Assembly: GCF_036017915.1 (NCBI RefSeq)
Contig: NZ_CP107929.1
Span: 3,193,501 to 3,257,500 of the forward strand
DNA from: Micromonospora sp. NBC_00421
Lineage (GTDB): Bacteria; Actinomycetota; Actinomycetes; Mycobacteriales; Micromonosporaceae
Reading direction: 5' to 3'
Length of the DNA stretch: 64,000 nucleotides
Shown: positions 23,544 to 31,583 of the stretch, piece by piece
Layout: each line of letters starts with the position of its first letter
Numbering within the stretch: the first letter of the stretch is position 1
Notes under the pieces: model-generated
The model's input: the letters and a program-made list of their open reading frames with translations, nothing else
Database searches by the model: none
Told to the model about the DNA's origin: nothing
Program-made: the position numbers and the translations under genes

Positions 23544-23580
23544 CCCCTAACGGCCCCTAACCGCCCCTAACCGCCCCTAG
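23544..23580. promoter_or_regulatory. Phased CCCCTAA direct-repeat array (four copies)
   Basis: CCCCTAA occurs at 23544, 23554 and 23564 and CCCCTAG at 23574, with exact 10-bp periodicity, that is one face of the helix. The array lies about 190 bp upstream of the AHBA synthase start in the 522-bp divergent region. It is a candidate operator for a regulator binding tandem half-sites. Confidence 0.6.
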
Positions 23581-23737
23581 CCAGCATGTCTTACGGCGCC
23601 GTCCGGGCCGGCAGGGCAGTAAGGCTGCGGGGGCGACGCGAGCCGCCTCCGTGCCCGGATCGCCGACCCGCTCCCGGCCACTCGCGGGTGGGCATCGGAC
23701 GGGCGGGGACCCGACCGGCCGGGCGGGTCGGCCGGTG

Positions 23738-23765
23738 CCCCTAGCTGCCCCTACGCACCCCTTAG
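23738..23765. promoter_or_regulatory. Second phased CCCCTA array (three copies)
   Basis: CCCCTAG (23738), CCCCTAC (23748) and CCCCTTAG (23758) again step by 10 bp, about 110 bp upstream of the dehydratase start at 23877. This mirrors the array on the AHBA synthase side of the same intergenic region. The rest of the 522-bp gap shows no gene. Confidence 0.55.
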
Positions 23766-23876
23766 TTCGCGCCGGGTGTCGCGGCCATCGGTGGTAGCCG
23801 ACGCGATACTGCGGGGACCCGTCGTCCGAACCCCGTCGGGACGCCGACCGACGCCGACCGCTCCGCGAGGTGAACC

Positions 23877-24308
23877 GTGCCCCACGTGCTCCTGCTCAAC
23901 GGCCCGAACCTGGGCATCCTCGGTCGGCGGGAGCCGGAGATCTACGGCACCGACACCCTGGCCGACATCGAGCGGGCGGTCGCCGAGGAGGTCGCGCCGC
24001 GCGACTGGCAGGTGGCCGCCGAGCAGCACGACTGCGAGGGCGCCCTGATCCGCGCGATCCAGGACAGCTACGACACGGTAGGCGCGATCGTCAATCCCGG
24101 CGCGCTGATGATCGCCGGCTGGAGCCTGCGGGACGCGCTGGCCAACTATCCCCGCCCGTGGATGGAGGTCCATCTGTCCAACGTGTGGGCGCGGGAGAGC
24201 TTCCGGCACGACTCGGTGCTCGCCCCGCTCGCCAGCGGGGTGATCGTCGGACTCGGCGCGCTGGGCTACCGCCTGGCCGCTCGGGCTCTCGTCGAGACCG
24301 TACCCTGA
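23877..24308 (+). CDS. rifJ: Type II 3-aminodehydroquinate dehydratase
   Basis: This 143-residue type II dehydroquinate dehydratase has LNGPNLGILGRREPEIYG at the N-terminus (catalytic Tyr of the lid loop included), NPGALMIAGWSL (usual NPGAxTHTS, here changed) and EVHLSNVWARESFRHDS. RifJ converts aminodehydroquinate to aminodehydroshikimate, the substrate of AHBA synthase. The GTG start at 23877 is preceded by a GAGGTGA site. It heads the rightward operon with the DoxX-like gene and the kinase-dehydrogenase fusion. The departure from THTS at the substrate loop fits an amino-substrate paralogue, but this is inference. Confidence 0.92.
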   Translation: MPHVLLLNGPNLGILGRREPEIYGTDTLADIERAVAEEVAPRDWQVAAEQHDCEGALIRAIQDSYDTVGAIVNPGALMIAGWSLRDALANYPRPWMEVHLSNVWARESFRHDSVLAPLASGVIVGLGALGYRLAARALVETVP

Positions 24309-24374
24309 TCGTTTCCCTCCACGGCCGTCACCAGCACGGCCGTCGTCCGTTCCGCCCGACCTGAGGACAGTCCC

Positions 24375-24731
24375 GTGCGTATCCCCATCATCACCCTGAC
24401 CGTCATCATCGCCTCCGTCCTCATCTCCGTGGCGCTGCCGAAGCTCCTCGGCCAAGGGGAGATGCGGAAGCGGATGGCCCACATCGGCGTCTCGGCCGGC
24501 CTCACCCGGACGATCGGCGCGCTGGAGGTCGCCGGCATCGCCGGGCTGCTGCTCGGCCTGCTCTGGTGGCCGTTGGGCGTCGCCGCGGCGGTCGGGCTGA
24601 CCCTGCTGCTGATCGGGGCGGCCGTCTACCACCTCCGCGCCAAGGACCCCGTTTCGATGGTGGCGGTGCCGGTGGCGTTCGCCCTGGCGGCGGCCGCGCT
24701 CGCCGTCCTGCACATCCTCCACAACAACTGA
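24375..24731 (+). CDS. DoxX-like integral membrane protein
   Basis: This protein of 118 residues has about four hydrophobic helices (residues 3-20, 46-62, 66-86, 94-115) and the DoxX-like pattern LPKLLGQ...MAHIGVSAGLTRTIGALEVAG...GLLLGL. It is an inner-membrane protein of unknown function; family members occur widely in actinomycetes. It sits 66 bp after the dehydratase and ends 8 bp before the kinase-dehydrogenase start, so it is inside the AHBA operon. The GTG start at 24375 has a GAGGACA site. No AHBA step needs a membrane protein, so a role in export or redox balance could be considered but is not shown. Confidence 0.75.
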   Translation: MRIPIITLTVIIASVLISVALPKLLGQGEMRKRMAHIGVSAGLTRTIGALEVAGIAGLLLGLLWWPLGVAAAVGLTLLLIGAAVYHLRAKDPVSMVAVPVAFALAAAALAVLHILHNN

Positions 24732-24739
24732 CCGTCGAC

Positions 24740-26548
24740 ATGACGGGCGGGCCCGACGGCGGCGTCCTGGGGGTCGACGTCGGAGGCACGAAGGTGGCGT
24801 TGCGCGCCGAGGCGGCTGGCCGGACCGCGTACCAGTCGACCTTCACCTGGCCGCCCGGCGGCGATCCGGCCGCCGACCTGGCCGCGCTCGACGCGGCGGT
24901 GGCCGCGCTGCGCGCCGCCTGGGGACCGGTCAGCGCCGTCGGCGTGGCGATGCCCGCCATCACCGACCGGGACGGGAGGGTCCTGACCTGGCCGGGCCGG
25001 CCGAGCTGGGCCGGACTCGACCTCACCGCCGCGCTGCGGCGGCTCTTTCCCGACGTCCCGACCGCGTACGCCGACGACGGTGACCTCGCCGCGCTGGCCG
25101 AGGCGCGGAACGCCGGCCACGACGACCTGGTGTACCTGGGGGTGGGCACCGGGATCGGCGGCGGGATCGTGCTGGCCGGCCGACCCGTTCCCGCCCACGC
25201 TTCCGCCGAGGTCGGCCACCTGGCCGTCGACCTCGACGGCGACCGGTGCGACTGTGGCCGTACCGGATGCCTCCAGTCGGTCGCCTCCGGCCCGGCCACG
25301 CTGCGGCGGGCTGCTCGGGAACGCGGGGGCGAGGTCACGTTCGACCAGCTGCGGGCCGGGTTGCGGGGTCACCGGCCATGGGCGGTCGAGGCGGTCCACC
25401 GCAGTTGCGCCGCGCTGGCCGCGGCGGTGGTGAGCCTCGGCGAGCTGCTGGCCGTGCCCGTGGCGGTCGTGGGCGGCGGCTTCGCCGACGGACTGCCCGG
25501 CTTCGTCCCGCTCGTCGCGGACCTCGCCCGCCAGGCGGGACGCCCCGGACGACCGGCCCCGACGGTACGGGCCGCCGCCCTCGGCGGTCTCTCCTCGCTA
25601 CACGGCGCGCTCTGGCTGGCCCGCGACCTCACGAACGGACAGGGCCCCCGGACCGACGGGACCGACAGGGCCCCCGGGACCGACAGGGCCCGACCAGGTG
25701 AGCCGCACCCGGAAGGAACGCGACCGATGGTCGTCGTCGCCGCCCCGGCGCCGACCGGGTCGGGGATCAGCGGCACCACCCGGGTGTACGCCCTGCTCGG
25801 CGACCCGATCGCGCAGGTACGCGCGCCCGGTCTGCTCAATCCGGTGCTCGCCCGACGCGGCGCCGACGCCGTGCTGGTCCCGGTGCACGTGACGGCGGCC
25901 GACCTCGAACCGGTGGTGCGCGAACTGCGGCAGATCGTGAACCTGGACGGGATGCTCGTCACCATGCCACACAAGGCGGCAGTCCTCGACCTGGCAGACC
26001 GGGTCACCGACCGTGCCCGCCTGGCCCGCAGCGCGAACGCGCTCCGCCGCGAGCCCGACGGCACCTGGACGGCCGACACCTTCGACGGTGACGGGTTCGT
26101 CCGCGCTCTGGTGGAGGCCGGCCACGATCCCCGGGGACGCCGCGTCTGCCTGGTGGGAGCGGGCGGCGCCGGAAGCGCCATAGCGGTCGCGCTGCTCGAC
26201 GCCGGGACGGCCGAACTACGCCTGGTCGACACCGACCCCGGCCGGCTCGGCACCCTGCACCGGCGGTTGTCCCCGGTCTACCCGGGACGGATCGGTGCCT
26301 CGACCCACCCGCTCCTGACCGACGTCGATCTCGCGGTCAACGCCACGCCCCTGGGACTGCGTACCGATGATCCGCTGCCGTTCCCGGTGGCCGACCTGCC
26401 GGCGCACGCGGTGGTGGCCGACATCATCATGACTCCGGCGGAGACGGCGTTGCTGCGTGCGGCGACCGCCCGTGGCCTCACGGTCCAGCCCGGTCTACCG
26501 ATGCTCGCCCACCAGATCGACGCCTACCTGGAGTTCTTCGGCCTCTAG
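24740..26548 (+). CDS. rifN-rifI: Fused ROK sugar kinase and aminoshikimate/quinate dehydrogenase (RifN-RifI)
   Basis: The frame is open for 602 residues. Residues 1-300 form a ROK kinase: phosphate loop LGVDVGGTKVAL, VGTGIGGGIVLAG, and zinc motif EVGHLAV...CDCGRTGCLQ. RifN-type enzymes phosphorylate kanosamine at C6. Residues 335-602 form a shikimate-dehydrogenase-family enzyme: LLGDPIAQV, catalytic Lys in VTMPHKAAV, NAD(P) loop VGAGGAGSAIA. RifI-type enzymes act on aminoquinate/aminoshikimate. A Gly/Asp/Arg-rich linker of about 35 residues joins them. In rifamycin producers these are separate genes. A ribosome-site-like GGAAGGA lies before an internal ATG at 25728, so a separate dehydrogenase could also be made, but no stop codon separates the halves. 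Confidence 0.88.
   Translation: MTGGPDGGVLGVDVGGTKVALRAEAAGRTAYQSTFTWPPGGDPAADLAALDAAVAALRAAWGPVSAVGVAMPAITDRDGRVLTWPGRPSWAGLDLTAALRRLFPDVPTAYADDGDLAALAEARNAGHDDLVYLGVGTGIGGGIVLAGRPVPAHASAEVGHLAVDLDGDRCDCGRTGCLQSVASGPATLRRAARERGGEVTFDQLRAGLRGHRPWAVEAVHRSCAALAAAVVSLGELLAVPVAVVGGGFADGLPGFVPLVADLARQAGRPGRPAPTVRAAALGGLSSLHGALWLARDLTNGQGPRTDGTDRAPGTDRARPGEPHPEGTRPMVVVAAPAPTGSGISGTTRVYALLGDPIAQVRAPGLLNPVLARRGADAVLVPVHVTAADLEPVVRELRQIVNLDGMLVTMPHKAAVLDLADRVTDRARLARSANALRREPDGTWTADTFDGDGFVRALVEAGHDPRGRRVCLVGAGGAGSAIAVALLDAGTAELRLVDTDPGRLGTLHRRLSPVYPGRIGASTHPLLTDVDLAVNATPLGLRTDDPLPFPVADLPAHAVVADIIMTPAETALLRAATARGLTVQPGLPMLAHQIDAYLEFFGL
25638..25691. repeat. Short tandem repeats in the kinase-dehydrogenase linker
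   Basis: GACAGGGCCCCC occurs at 25638 and 25664, and GACAGGGCCC at 25682, interspersed with GGGACC/GGACC. The repeats encode the Gly/Asp/Arg-rich linker and may mark where an ancestral stop or spacer was overwritten. Confidence 0.6.
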
Positions 26549-26573
26549 CGGCATCCGGGACGGCCGGCCGCGC

Positions 26574-26623
26574 TGGTGGTCGAGGCGCGACCGGAACAGC
26601 CGCCGGTCGGCCTCTGACCACCA
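26574..26623. terminator. Hairpin after the AHBA operon
   Basis: The 13-nt arm at 26574-26586 pairs with 26610-26623 with one bulged base. It lies between the convergent kinase-dehydrogenase and glycosyltransferase genes. Confidence 0.5.
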
Positions 26624-26673
26624 TCGGAGGGCCGCCCGTCCAGCGGGCGGCACCTCGGTGGCCCGAACCGGCC

Positions 26674-26707
26674 GGCACCGCCCTCCGGCCGGCACCGCCC
26701 TCCGGCC
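26674..26707. repeat. 17-bp tandem duplication
   Basis: Two adjacent identical 17-bp copies (26674-26690 and 26691-26707) lie between the convergent genes, just before the glycosyltransferase stop. Confidence 0.7.
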
Positions 26708-26715
26708 GGGTCCGG

Positions 26716-27999
26716 TCAGCCGGCGACGGCTCCGGCGGGTTCGGGGGTCGGATCGACGAACGGGCCGCGCACCGTCCGGCCGATCCGCCCGGCCTCGGCC
26801 AGGACGTGCGCCCGCCACCGCCGGAGCGGGATCATCCGGGATGTCACCAGCACGACGTCGACCGCGTCATCGGGCAGCACGGTACGGATGCCGAGGCTGT
26901 GGTGGACGGTGTGTGCCGGGTCCGCCGGCAGCCCCCGGAGCAGCTCCTCGTCGAAGTCGAAGAGGTGGGCGGCGGGAAAGCCGGGCGGCAGGGTGCCGCC
27001 GCAGCCGATCACCGCGATCCGGCTGCCCGCCGGCACGGTGTCGCGCAACTGCGCCAACTCCGCCGTGACGTCGCGGTTGCGGGCGTAGGTGATCGCGCGC
27101 CGGATGGCTGGCAGTTCCTGCCGGAGATGCCCGGCACGGGTGTCCTTCAGTGGGGGCAGGTGCCGGCAGAACCATGCCCAGAGCAGTTCCATGACCGGCT
27201 CGGGATGCTTGTGCAGAAGAAGCAGCGTGTTGCTCGGATTGGTGCCGGTCGTCTCCCGTTTCTCCCGGGGGTGCGGGGTGTCGACCGCCCACGCGTCCCG
27301 ATCGACCTCGAAGGTCAGGCCGTGCCGCTCCAACCGGTACCCCAGTTCGATGTCCTCCCCGCCCCAGGAACGGAAGTCCTCGTCGAACCCGCCCACGGCG
27401 TGGAAGTCCGTGGCCCGGACGGAGCAGTTCAGGGACCAGAACAGCTGCCAGGCCAGCGGGACCCGGGAGAGGTCGAAGCCACAGGAGGCGAACGTGGGGT
27501 ACCGACCGTCCTGGAAGTCGGGTGACGTGCCCAGGGTGCGGACGATCTCCTCGGGTGTACGGGCACGGACGTCGCCCCCCGGTCCGGGGGTCGGGTCGTC
27601 GGGCCGGTAGCCGTAGGTGTAGCCGAGAACCGCGCGGGGCCGGCCGGGCCGCTGGTGGGCGGCGAGGTGTGCGGCGAGGAAGTCGGGTCCGGGTAGCACA
27701 CCGGTGTCGACGAACACGAGGACCTCGCCGCTGGCGAGCCGGGCGCCGGCGTTGCGGGCGGCGGCGGCACGGAAACCCAGGTCGTCCTGGTGGTGGTAGC
27801 GCAGCGTCAGGCGCTCGGTGAACGCCTCCACCGTCTGTCGGGTGTCGTCGGTCGATCCGTCGTCGGCGACGACGACCTCGAACCGGGCCGTCGGCATCCG
27901 TTGGTCGGCCAACGCCGCGAGGGTGCGGTGCAGCAGCGCGGAGCGATTGTAGGTGGGGACGACGACCGAGATCAGTGGCGTTGCGGTGCCAGTGAACAT
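26716..27999 (-). CDS. Family 2 glycosyltransferase with C-terminal extension
   Basis: This 427-residue protein has a GT-A fold N-terminus: ISVVVPTYNRS (residues 10-20), VVADDGSTDDT, the FVDTG segment in place of DxD, and a galactosyltransferase-like C-terminal motif GGFDEDFRSWGGEDIELGYR that supplies the acceptor/catalytic acids. The last about 110 residues (from IAVIGCGGTLPPG) form an extra Rossmann-like part of unknown role. No signal peptide or membrane segment is seen, so it is probably cytoplasmic. The ATG at 27999 has an AGGAGCC site. It converges on the AHBA operon and has no sugar-nucleotide genes beside it. It could glycosylate the ansamycin-type product or belong to the accessory zone; both remain open. 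Confidence 0.8.
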   Translation of the reverse strand: MFTGTATPLISVVVPTYNRSALLHRTLAALADQRMPTARFEVVVADDGSTDDTRQTVEAFTERLTLRYHHQDDLGFRAAAARNAGARLASGEVLVFVDTGVLPGPDFLAAHLAAHQRPGRPRAVLGYTYGYRPDDPTPGPGGDVRARTPEEIVRTLGTSPDFQDGRYPTFASCGFDLSRVPLAWQLFWSLNCSVRATDFHAVGGFDEDFRSWGGEDIELGYRLERHGLTFEVDRDAWAVDTPHPREKRETTGTNPSNTLLLLHKHPEPVMELLWAWFCRHLPPLKDTRAGHLRQELPAIRRAITYARNRDVTAELAQLRDTVPAGSRIAVIGCGGTLPPGFPAAHLFDFDEELLRGLPADPAHTVHHSLGIRTVLPDDAVDVVLVTSRMIPLRRWRAHVLAEAGRIGRTVRGPFVDPTPEPAGAVAG

Positions 28000-28592
28000 G
28001 GTGGGGCTCCTGTGCCGTTTCTGTCACGCAGGTCAAGGGGTACGGCAGGCGAGGATCCGGCCTGGGCGAGGCTCCCGTGGGACAGCAGTCGACCGGGAAC
28101 CGATGCCCCGACCGGGAGCCTCGCTGCTGTCATACCCTGCCGCGATCCGGCTGTCCACAGGCACCCGACGGCCACCGTCGAAAGAGGGGTGACCGTCGGC
28201 AACCCGGTGGGAGGGTCGGCTCCGCGGCGACGGCTCGCGGGTGTCGAGGATGCGGGCGCGGTGTGCGACCTGCAAGCGCCGGGGCGGGTCCGGCTGGGGC
28301 AGCACGCCACGAACGACGATTCCGGCGAGCATGACCGAGGCGGCTTTCACGGTCCGGGATCACCGCAGGTTTTCCCACCTTGGACGTAGGTCCGAGTCCC
28401 ACGCCGACCGGTGGGGCAGCCGCTGCACACGGGTTCGGTGTCGCATCGGATCACGTGTTCGTCCGGCGAATCGACGAGTCGATCCGCGCCGACGGCAGCC
28501 CTGCGACCGGGTGGAGTCCGCGCGTTCTCGCCGAGCGGAACTGAGTACGCCGACTCATGCTTGGCCGGGGCGAGCCGTCCACGCTGGGCTGC
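28000..28592. other. Gene-free stretch with a permuted inverted repeat (28066-28131)
   Basis: No convincing gene is seen in this 590 bp. A 12-bp arm (28066-28077) is perfectly complementary to 28113-28124, and an 8-bp arm (28081-28088) to 28124-28131. The two pairings interleave, giving a pseudoknot-like topology or mutually exclusive hairpins. Confidence 0.45.
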
Positions 28593-29027
28593 ATGACGTC
28601 TGAGACGGTCGGCGCAGGTCGGCGGGGTGGCCCGATCGTAGGATTCCTGGTCCTGGTCTGGGTCTGCGGGCTGATCGCGGCAGCCGTGTGGTGGGTGGGC
28701 ATCGGCTTGGAGCAGTGGAGCGTCAGCTACGGCGACCGGCCCGGCGAGTTCGCGGACCTTAGACATCGGGCGAGCCTGGCCCTGCTCGTCGCCGCGTTGG
28801 TGGCGACCGCCGGGCCGGCAATCATCGCGTTCGTCGCGTACCGGCTGCGGCTGGTCCGCACCGCGGTCGTCTTTCTGGTGCTGGCCGTCGTGATCGCCGT
28901 GCCCGCCCTACCGTTCGCTGTGCTCGTCGGCCGGAACCTCGCTCCGGCGACGGCAACGACGACGCCTGGCCCGCCGGGGCACTGCGTGGAACACAGCGGC
29001 GGTGACACCCGCTGTCCGGGCGGCTGA
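28593..29027 (+). CDS. Small integral membrane protein, unknown
   Basis: This protein of 144 residues has three predicted membrane helices (about residues 14-35, 61-84 and 91-110) and a hydrophilic Thr/Pro-rich C-terminal tail with two Cys residues. I do not recognise the family. The ATG at 28593 is used; an in-frame ATG at 28557 would add 12 residues, and neither has a good ribosome site. The flanks are a gene-free stretch and an IS remnant, so its links are unclear. Confidence 0.5.
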   Translation: MTSETVGAGRRGGPIVGFLVLVWVCGLIAAAVWWVGIGLEQWSVSYGDRPGEFADLRHRASLALLVAALVATAGPAIIAFVAYRLRLVRTAVVFLVLAVVIAVPALPFAVLVGRNLAPATATTTPGPPGHCVEHSGGDTRCPGG

Positions 29028-29084
29028 CGGGGAGCGGTTCCGTCGGACCATCATGCCGCTCACCCGGGGCGAGGAGCGCGGCGC

Positions 29085-29261
29085 AAGCTCCAGCAGGCTG
29101 TCGCACTCCCCGCCCTGACCGCGCTGGCCAACCACGACCCGCCGGCCGCCGCGGTCGACGCCGTCCACGACGCGGCGATCGCCCACGGCAACGACCGCGA
29201 CCGCTTCCTCCGAGGCCCGTGCCGCCCTACCCTGAGCTACTTCCTGTCGCGGCAGCAGTGA
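29085..29261 (+). pseudogene. C-terminal remnant of an unidentified gene
   Basis: An open stretch of about 58 codons without a start ends in TGA at 29259-29261. It encodes an Ala-rich helical segment (ALPALTALANHDPPAAAVDA) with normal codon bias. It looks like the tail of a lost gene next to an IS3 fragment. Identification is not possible. Confidence 0.2.
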
Positions 29262-29273
29262 CGGCGTCGAAGC

Positions 29274-29570
29274 TCAGCCTTGATCGCCTTGCGAGAAGAC
29301 AGAGGTGCACCTCGACGGCGCCGTGACCATGGATCGGATCTTCGACGCTGAGGCGTAGTCCCCCAGTTGGTCGCTGCCACTGACGCCAGGCCTGGTTCCG
29401 GCGTCGATGTCGGCCTGGCGCAGCCATGTGCACAGCGTCATCGGGTGGACTCCGCAGTCCTTGGCGATCTGCTCGACCGTCACGCCCGGGTCACGGTCCC
29501 GGGCCACCCGCATGACATCATCACGGAACTCACGAGGATAGGGCTCGGGCACAGCAACATCTTCTGCCAG
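29274..29570 (-). pseudogene. IS3-family OrfA transposase remnant
   Basis: The N-terminal part matches IS3 OrfA helix-turn-helix proteins: PEPYPREFRDDVMRVARDRD, then VTVEQIAKDCGVHPMTLCTWLRQADI, about 50 residues of the usual 100. After GTRPGVSG the sequence leaves the family, and no OrfB follows. It is therefore a truncated insertion sequence with no visible partner end. Confidence 0.7.
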
Positions 29571-29630
29571 GCCGCCCACAGGGCAAGCCACCTCAGATGT
29601 CACCTATCGGTGCAGCAGACCCGCTCATTC

Positions 29631-30395
29631 CTATCGCCGGTAGCTGTAGAGCTTTCGATGGGCGATGACCTCGCCGAGGTTCTTGTTGGGTTCGGTGTCG
29701 AACAGGCCCCCGTGATAGGTGATGATGGCGGCGATGTCGTATCCCGTGAGCTTCCTGAGAGCGGAAATGGCATCTTCCGCCACAACGCCGTCCTCGGCCA
29801 TCGGGTCCTCGTTTGGACCGACCAGTTCTGCGTGCAGGATGTTCAGCGCGTCTCCGGCGATGAGGGTCCTGCTTGCGTGGTGGTAGAGGCAGATGTGGCC
29901 GACCGTGTGGCCCGGGGTGTGGATCACCGTCACGCCGCCACAGAATGGAAGTTGGTCACCATCGTGCAGGACTCGGTTCACCGGTGTGGCGGCGTTGTCA
30001 AACATTTGCAGGATCCGGGCCTGTTCCTCCTCGGAGCGGTCGGAAATGCGCTCCAGGAACGCGTCAGTCAGCCGGCTCAGCTTTTTCTCACCCCGGATGT
30101 GTGGCGCATCCTTCTCGTGGGCATACACAGCCACGCCGGGATTCCCGGCAAGAAGGTCTGCCGCACCCGAGATATGATCGATGTCCTGTTGCGTGAACAC
30201 GATGTGGTTCAGCCTGGAAAACGGCACGCCGGCAGCCTCGGCCTGGTTCCTGATCTCTTCCAGGCTGCCCGCTACTCCGGTGTCGATGAGGACGACACTC
30301 TCTTCGTCCCACATCAGGGTCGGGTGGAACACCCGCGGAACGCCCATCACCCGCGTGTGCACGTCCAACATCTCGAGATTTTCTGCTACTCGCAT
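29631..30395 (-). CDS. Metallo-beta-lactamase-fold hydrolase
   Basis: This 254-residue protein has the MBL fold. The usual metal motif THxHxDH appears as TQQDIDH (first His replaced by Gln), followed by the later His in TPGHTVGH, the bridging Asp in IAGDAL and a final His in TYHGG. Family members hydrolyse thioesters, lactones or glutathione conjugates. Loss of the first His may alter metal binding, although HQDIDH-type variants are common in a subfamily. The ATG at 30395 has a GAGGAGC ribosome site at the right spacing. It lies downstream of a broken monooxygenase gene on the same strand and may once have been co-transcribed with it. The substrate is unknown. Confidence 0.8.
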   Translation of the reverse strand: MRVAENLEMLDVHTRVMGVPRVFHPTLMWDEESVVLIDTGVAGSLEEIRNQAEAAGVPFSRLNHIVFTQQDIDHISGAADLLAGNPGVAVYAHEKDAPHIRGEKKLSRLTDAFLERISDRSEEEQARILQMFDNAATPVNRVLHDGDQLPFCGGVTVIHTPGHTVGHICLYHHASRTLIAGDALNILHAELVGPNEDPMAEDGVVAEDAISALRKLTGYDIAAIITYHGGLFDTEPNKNLGEVIAHRKLYSYRR

Positions 30396-30532
30396 AGCGC
30401 TGCTCCTCTTGGTCGTAGCGTTCGGATTTCGCCGTTGGTGGTCTCTCGTCGTGCCGGTGAGAGCTGTTGCCTTCCCCCGTCCCGGCGGCGCGCTAGGCCG
30501 TCGCCGGGCAGACCATCGGCGGCCCGCACGCG

Positions 30533-31491
30533 TCATGCACCGGTCTCGAACCATTTCCGTAACGCGCCGGTCATGTCTTCGCCCGGGGCGGTCCAGCACA
30601 CGTATCCGTCCGGTCTGATCAGAACTGCCTGAACATCCACCCAGGGCAACGTGTCAGTCACCGTGGCGGCGATCCGATCCTGGTAGGGCACAGCGGCGCG
30701 AGGTATCTCTCGTCGCGGGCCAGTAGGACACCCTGGCACTTGTGGAACAGTTGGCTCGCCCAGCCCGTGCCCGCCGTGAAGTCGGTCGGCGACGTCCTCG
30801 CTCGCGACATCTCCTTCTGCCGCATCGGAATAGACGAACCGATACAGCCCTGGTTCCCCGAGCGGCACAATGCGGGCGAAGGTCCCATCCGCCCGGCGAC
30901 GGGGCGCCATGCCCGCCAGCGACCAGCCGACCGGTGGCTGCGCCGCGCCCGGGCCGCATACGACGTCGGCTACGGCGGTCCACCGAGTGGCGTCGGTGCC
31001 GGCGAACTCGACGCCGAGCAGTTTGCGTACCGCGCTACGGCCGCCGTCGCATCCGATCAGGTACCGCGCTCGCAGTTGTTCGGGGCCATAGACGGTGACA
31101 CCGTCGTCATCCTGATCGAACCCGGTCAGCCGCCCAGTTCCGGCGGACCCTTCCCCCGAGTTCCGCCAGCCGGTCCTGGAGAATCTCCTCGACGCGCGCC
31201 TGCGGGACGCCCACCTGGTAGGGATACCGGCTGTCGAGTGCGGCGTAGTCGAGGGATTCCGGCGAACTCTCCACCCTCGACCCGCCCGATCGACTGTTCG
31301 TCGACACCCGTCAACAGGCCCCGCATTGCCAAGATCTCAGCGGTTCGGGGCTGCAGGTTCGTCGCCTTGCTTTGCCCTGAGCGCGTCGTGAGTGTCTCGA
31401 CCACGATGGCGCACACGCCCGCGAGGGCCAGCTCGGTCGCGAGCATCAATCCAGCAGGCCCAGCGCCCGCGATGACGACGTCCGTATCCAT
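30533..31491 (-). pseudogene. Decayed FAD-dependent monooxygenase
   Basis: The start (31491) encodes MDTDVVIAGAGPAGLMLATE, a flavoprotein Rossmann motif, and the frame later gives GRVEGGEFAGIPR. The frame then shifts near 31290 and again near 31110 and 30900. Scattered segments continue the family, ending with QAVLIRPDGYVCWTA, the usual C-terminus of PheA/MhpA-type hydroxylases. The total span allows only about 320 residues against the usual 480-550, so there are deletions as well as frameshifts, including loss of the GDAAH region. It is divergent from a TetR gene with a clear operator between them. Confidence 0.75.
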
Positions 31492-31519
31492 GGAAACCCC
31501 TTCAACGAAGACTGACACT

Positions 31520-31547
31520 GGTACGGTACCATACTTGGTATCGTACC
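31520..31547. promoter_or_regulatory. TetR-type palindromic operator
   Basis: A 12-bp arm (GGTACGGTACCA, 31520-31531) is matched by its near-perfect inverse at 31536-31547 (11 of 12), 4 bp apart. It lies between the divergent TetR gene and the broken monooxygenase gene, the standard place for a TetR autoregulatory operator. Confidence 0.7.
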
Positions 31548-31583
31548 ACCCTTGCTCGAGTGTCTCGCCGGTAAGCTCAGATC

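Noticed and set aside
23531..23580. The CCCCTAA array as a possible CRISPR or minisatellite
   Set aside because: The units are 10 bp with no spacers and sit in a divergent promoter; an operator array fits better.
28033..28350. Minus-strand frame of 105 codons upstream of the glycosyltransferase
   Set aside because: Arg/Pro-rich translation with no motif, and it contains the interleaved inverted repeats; probably non-coding.
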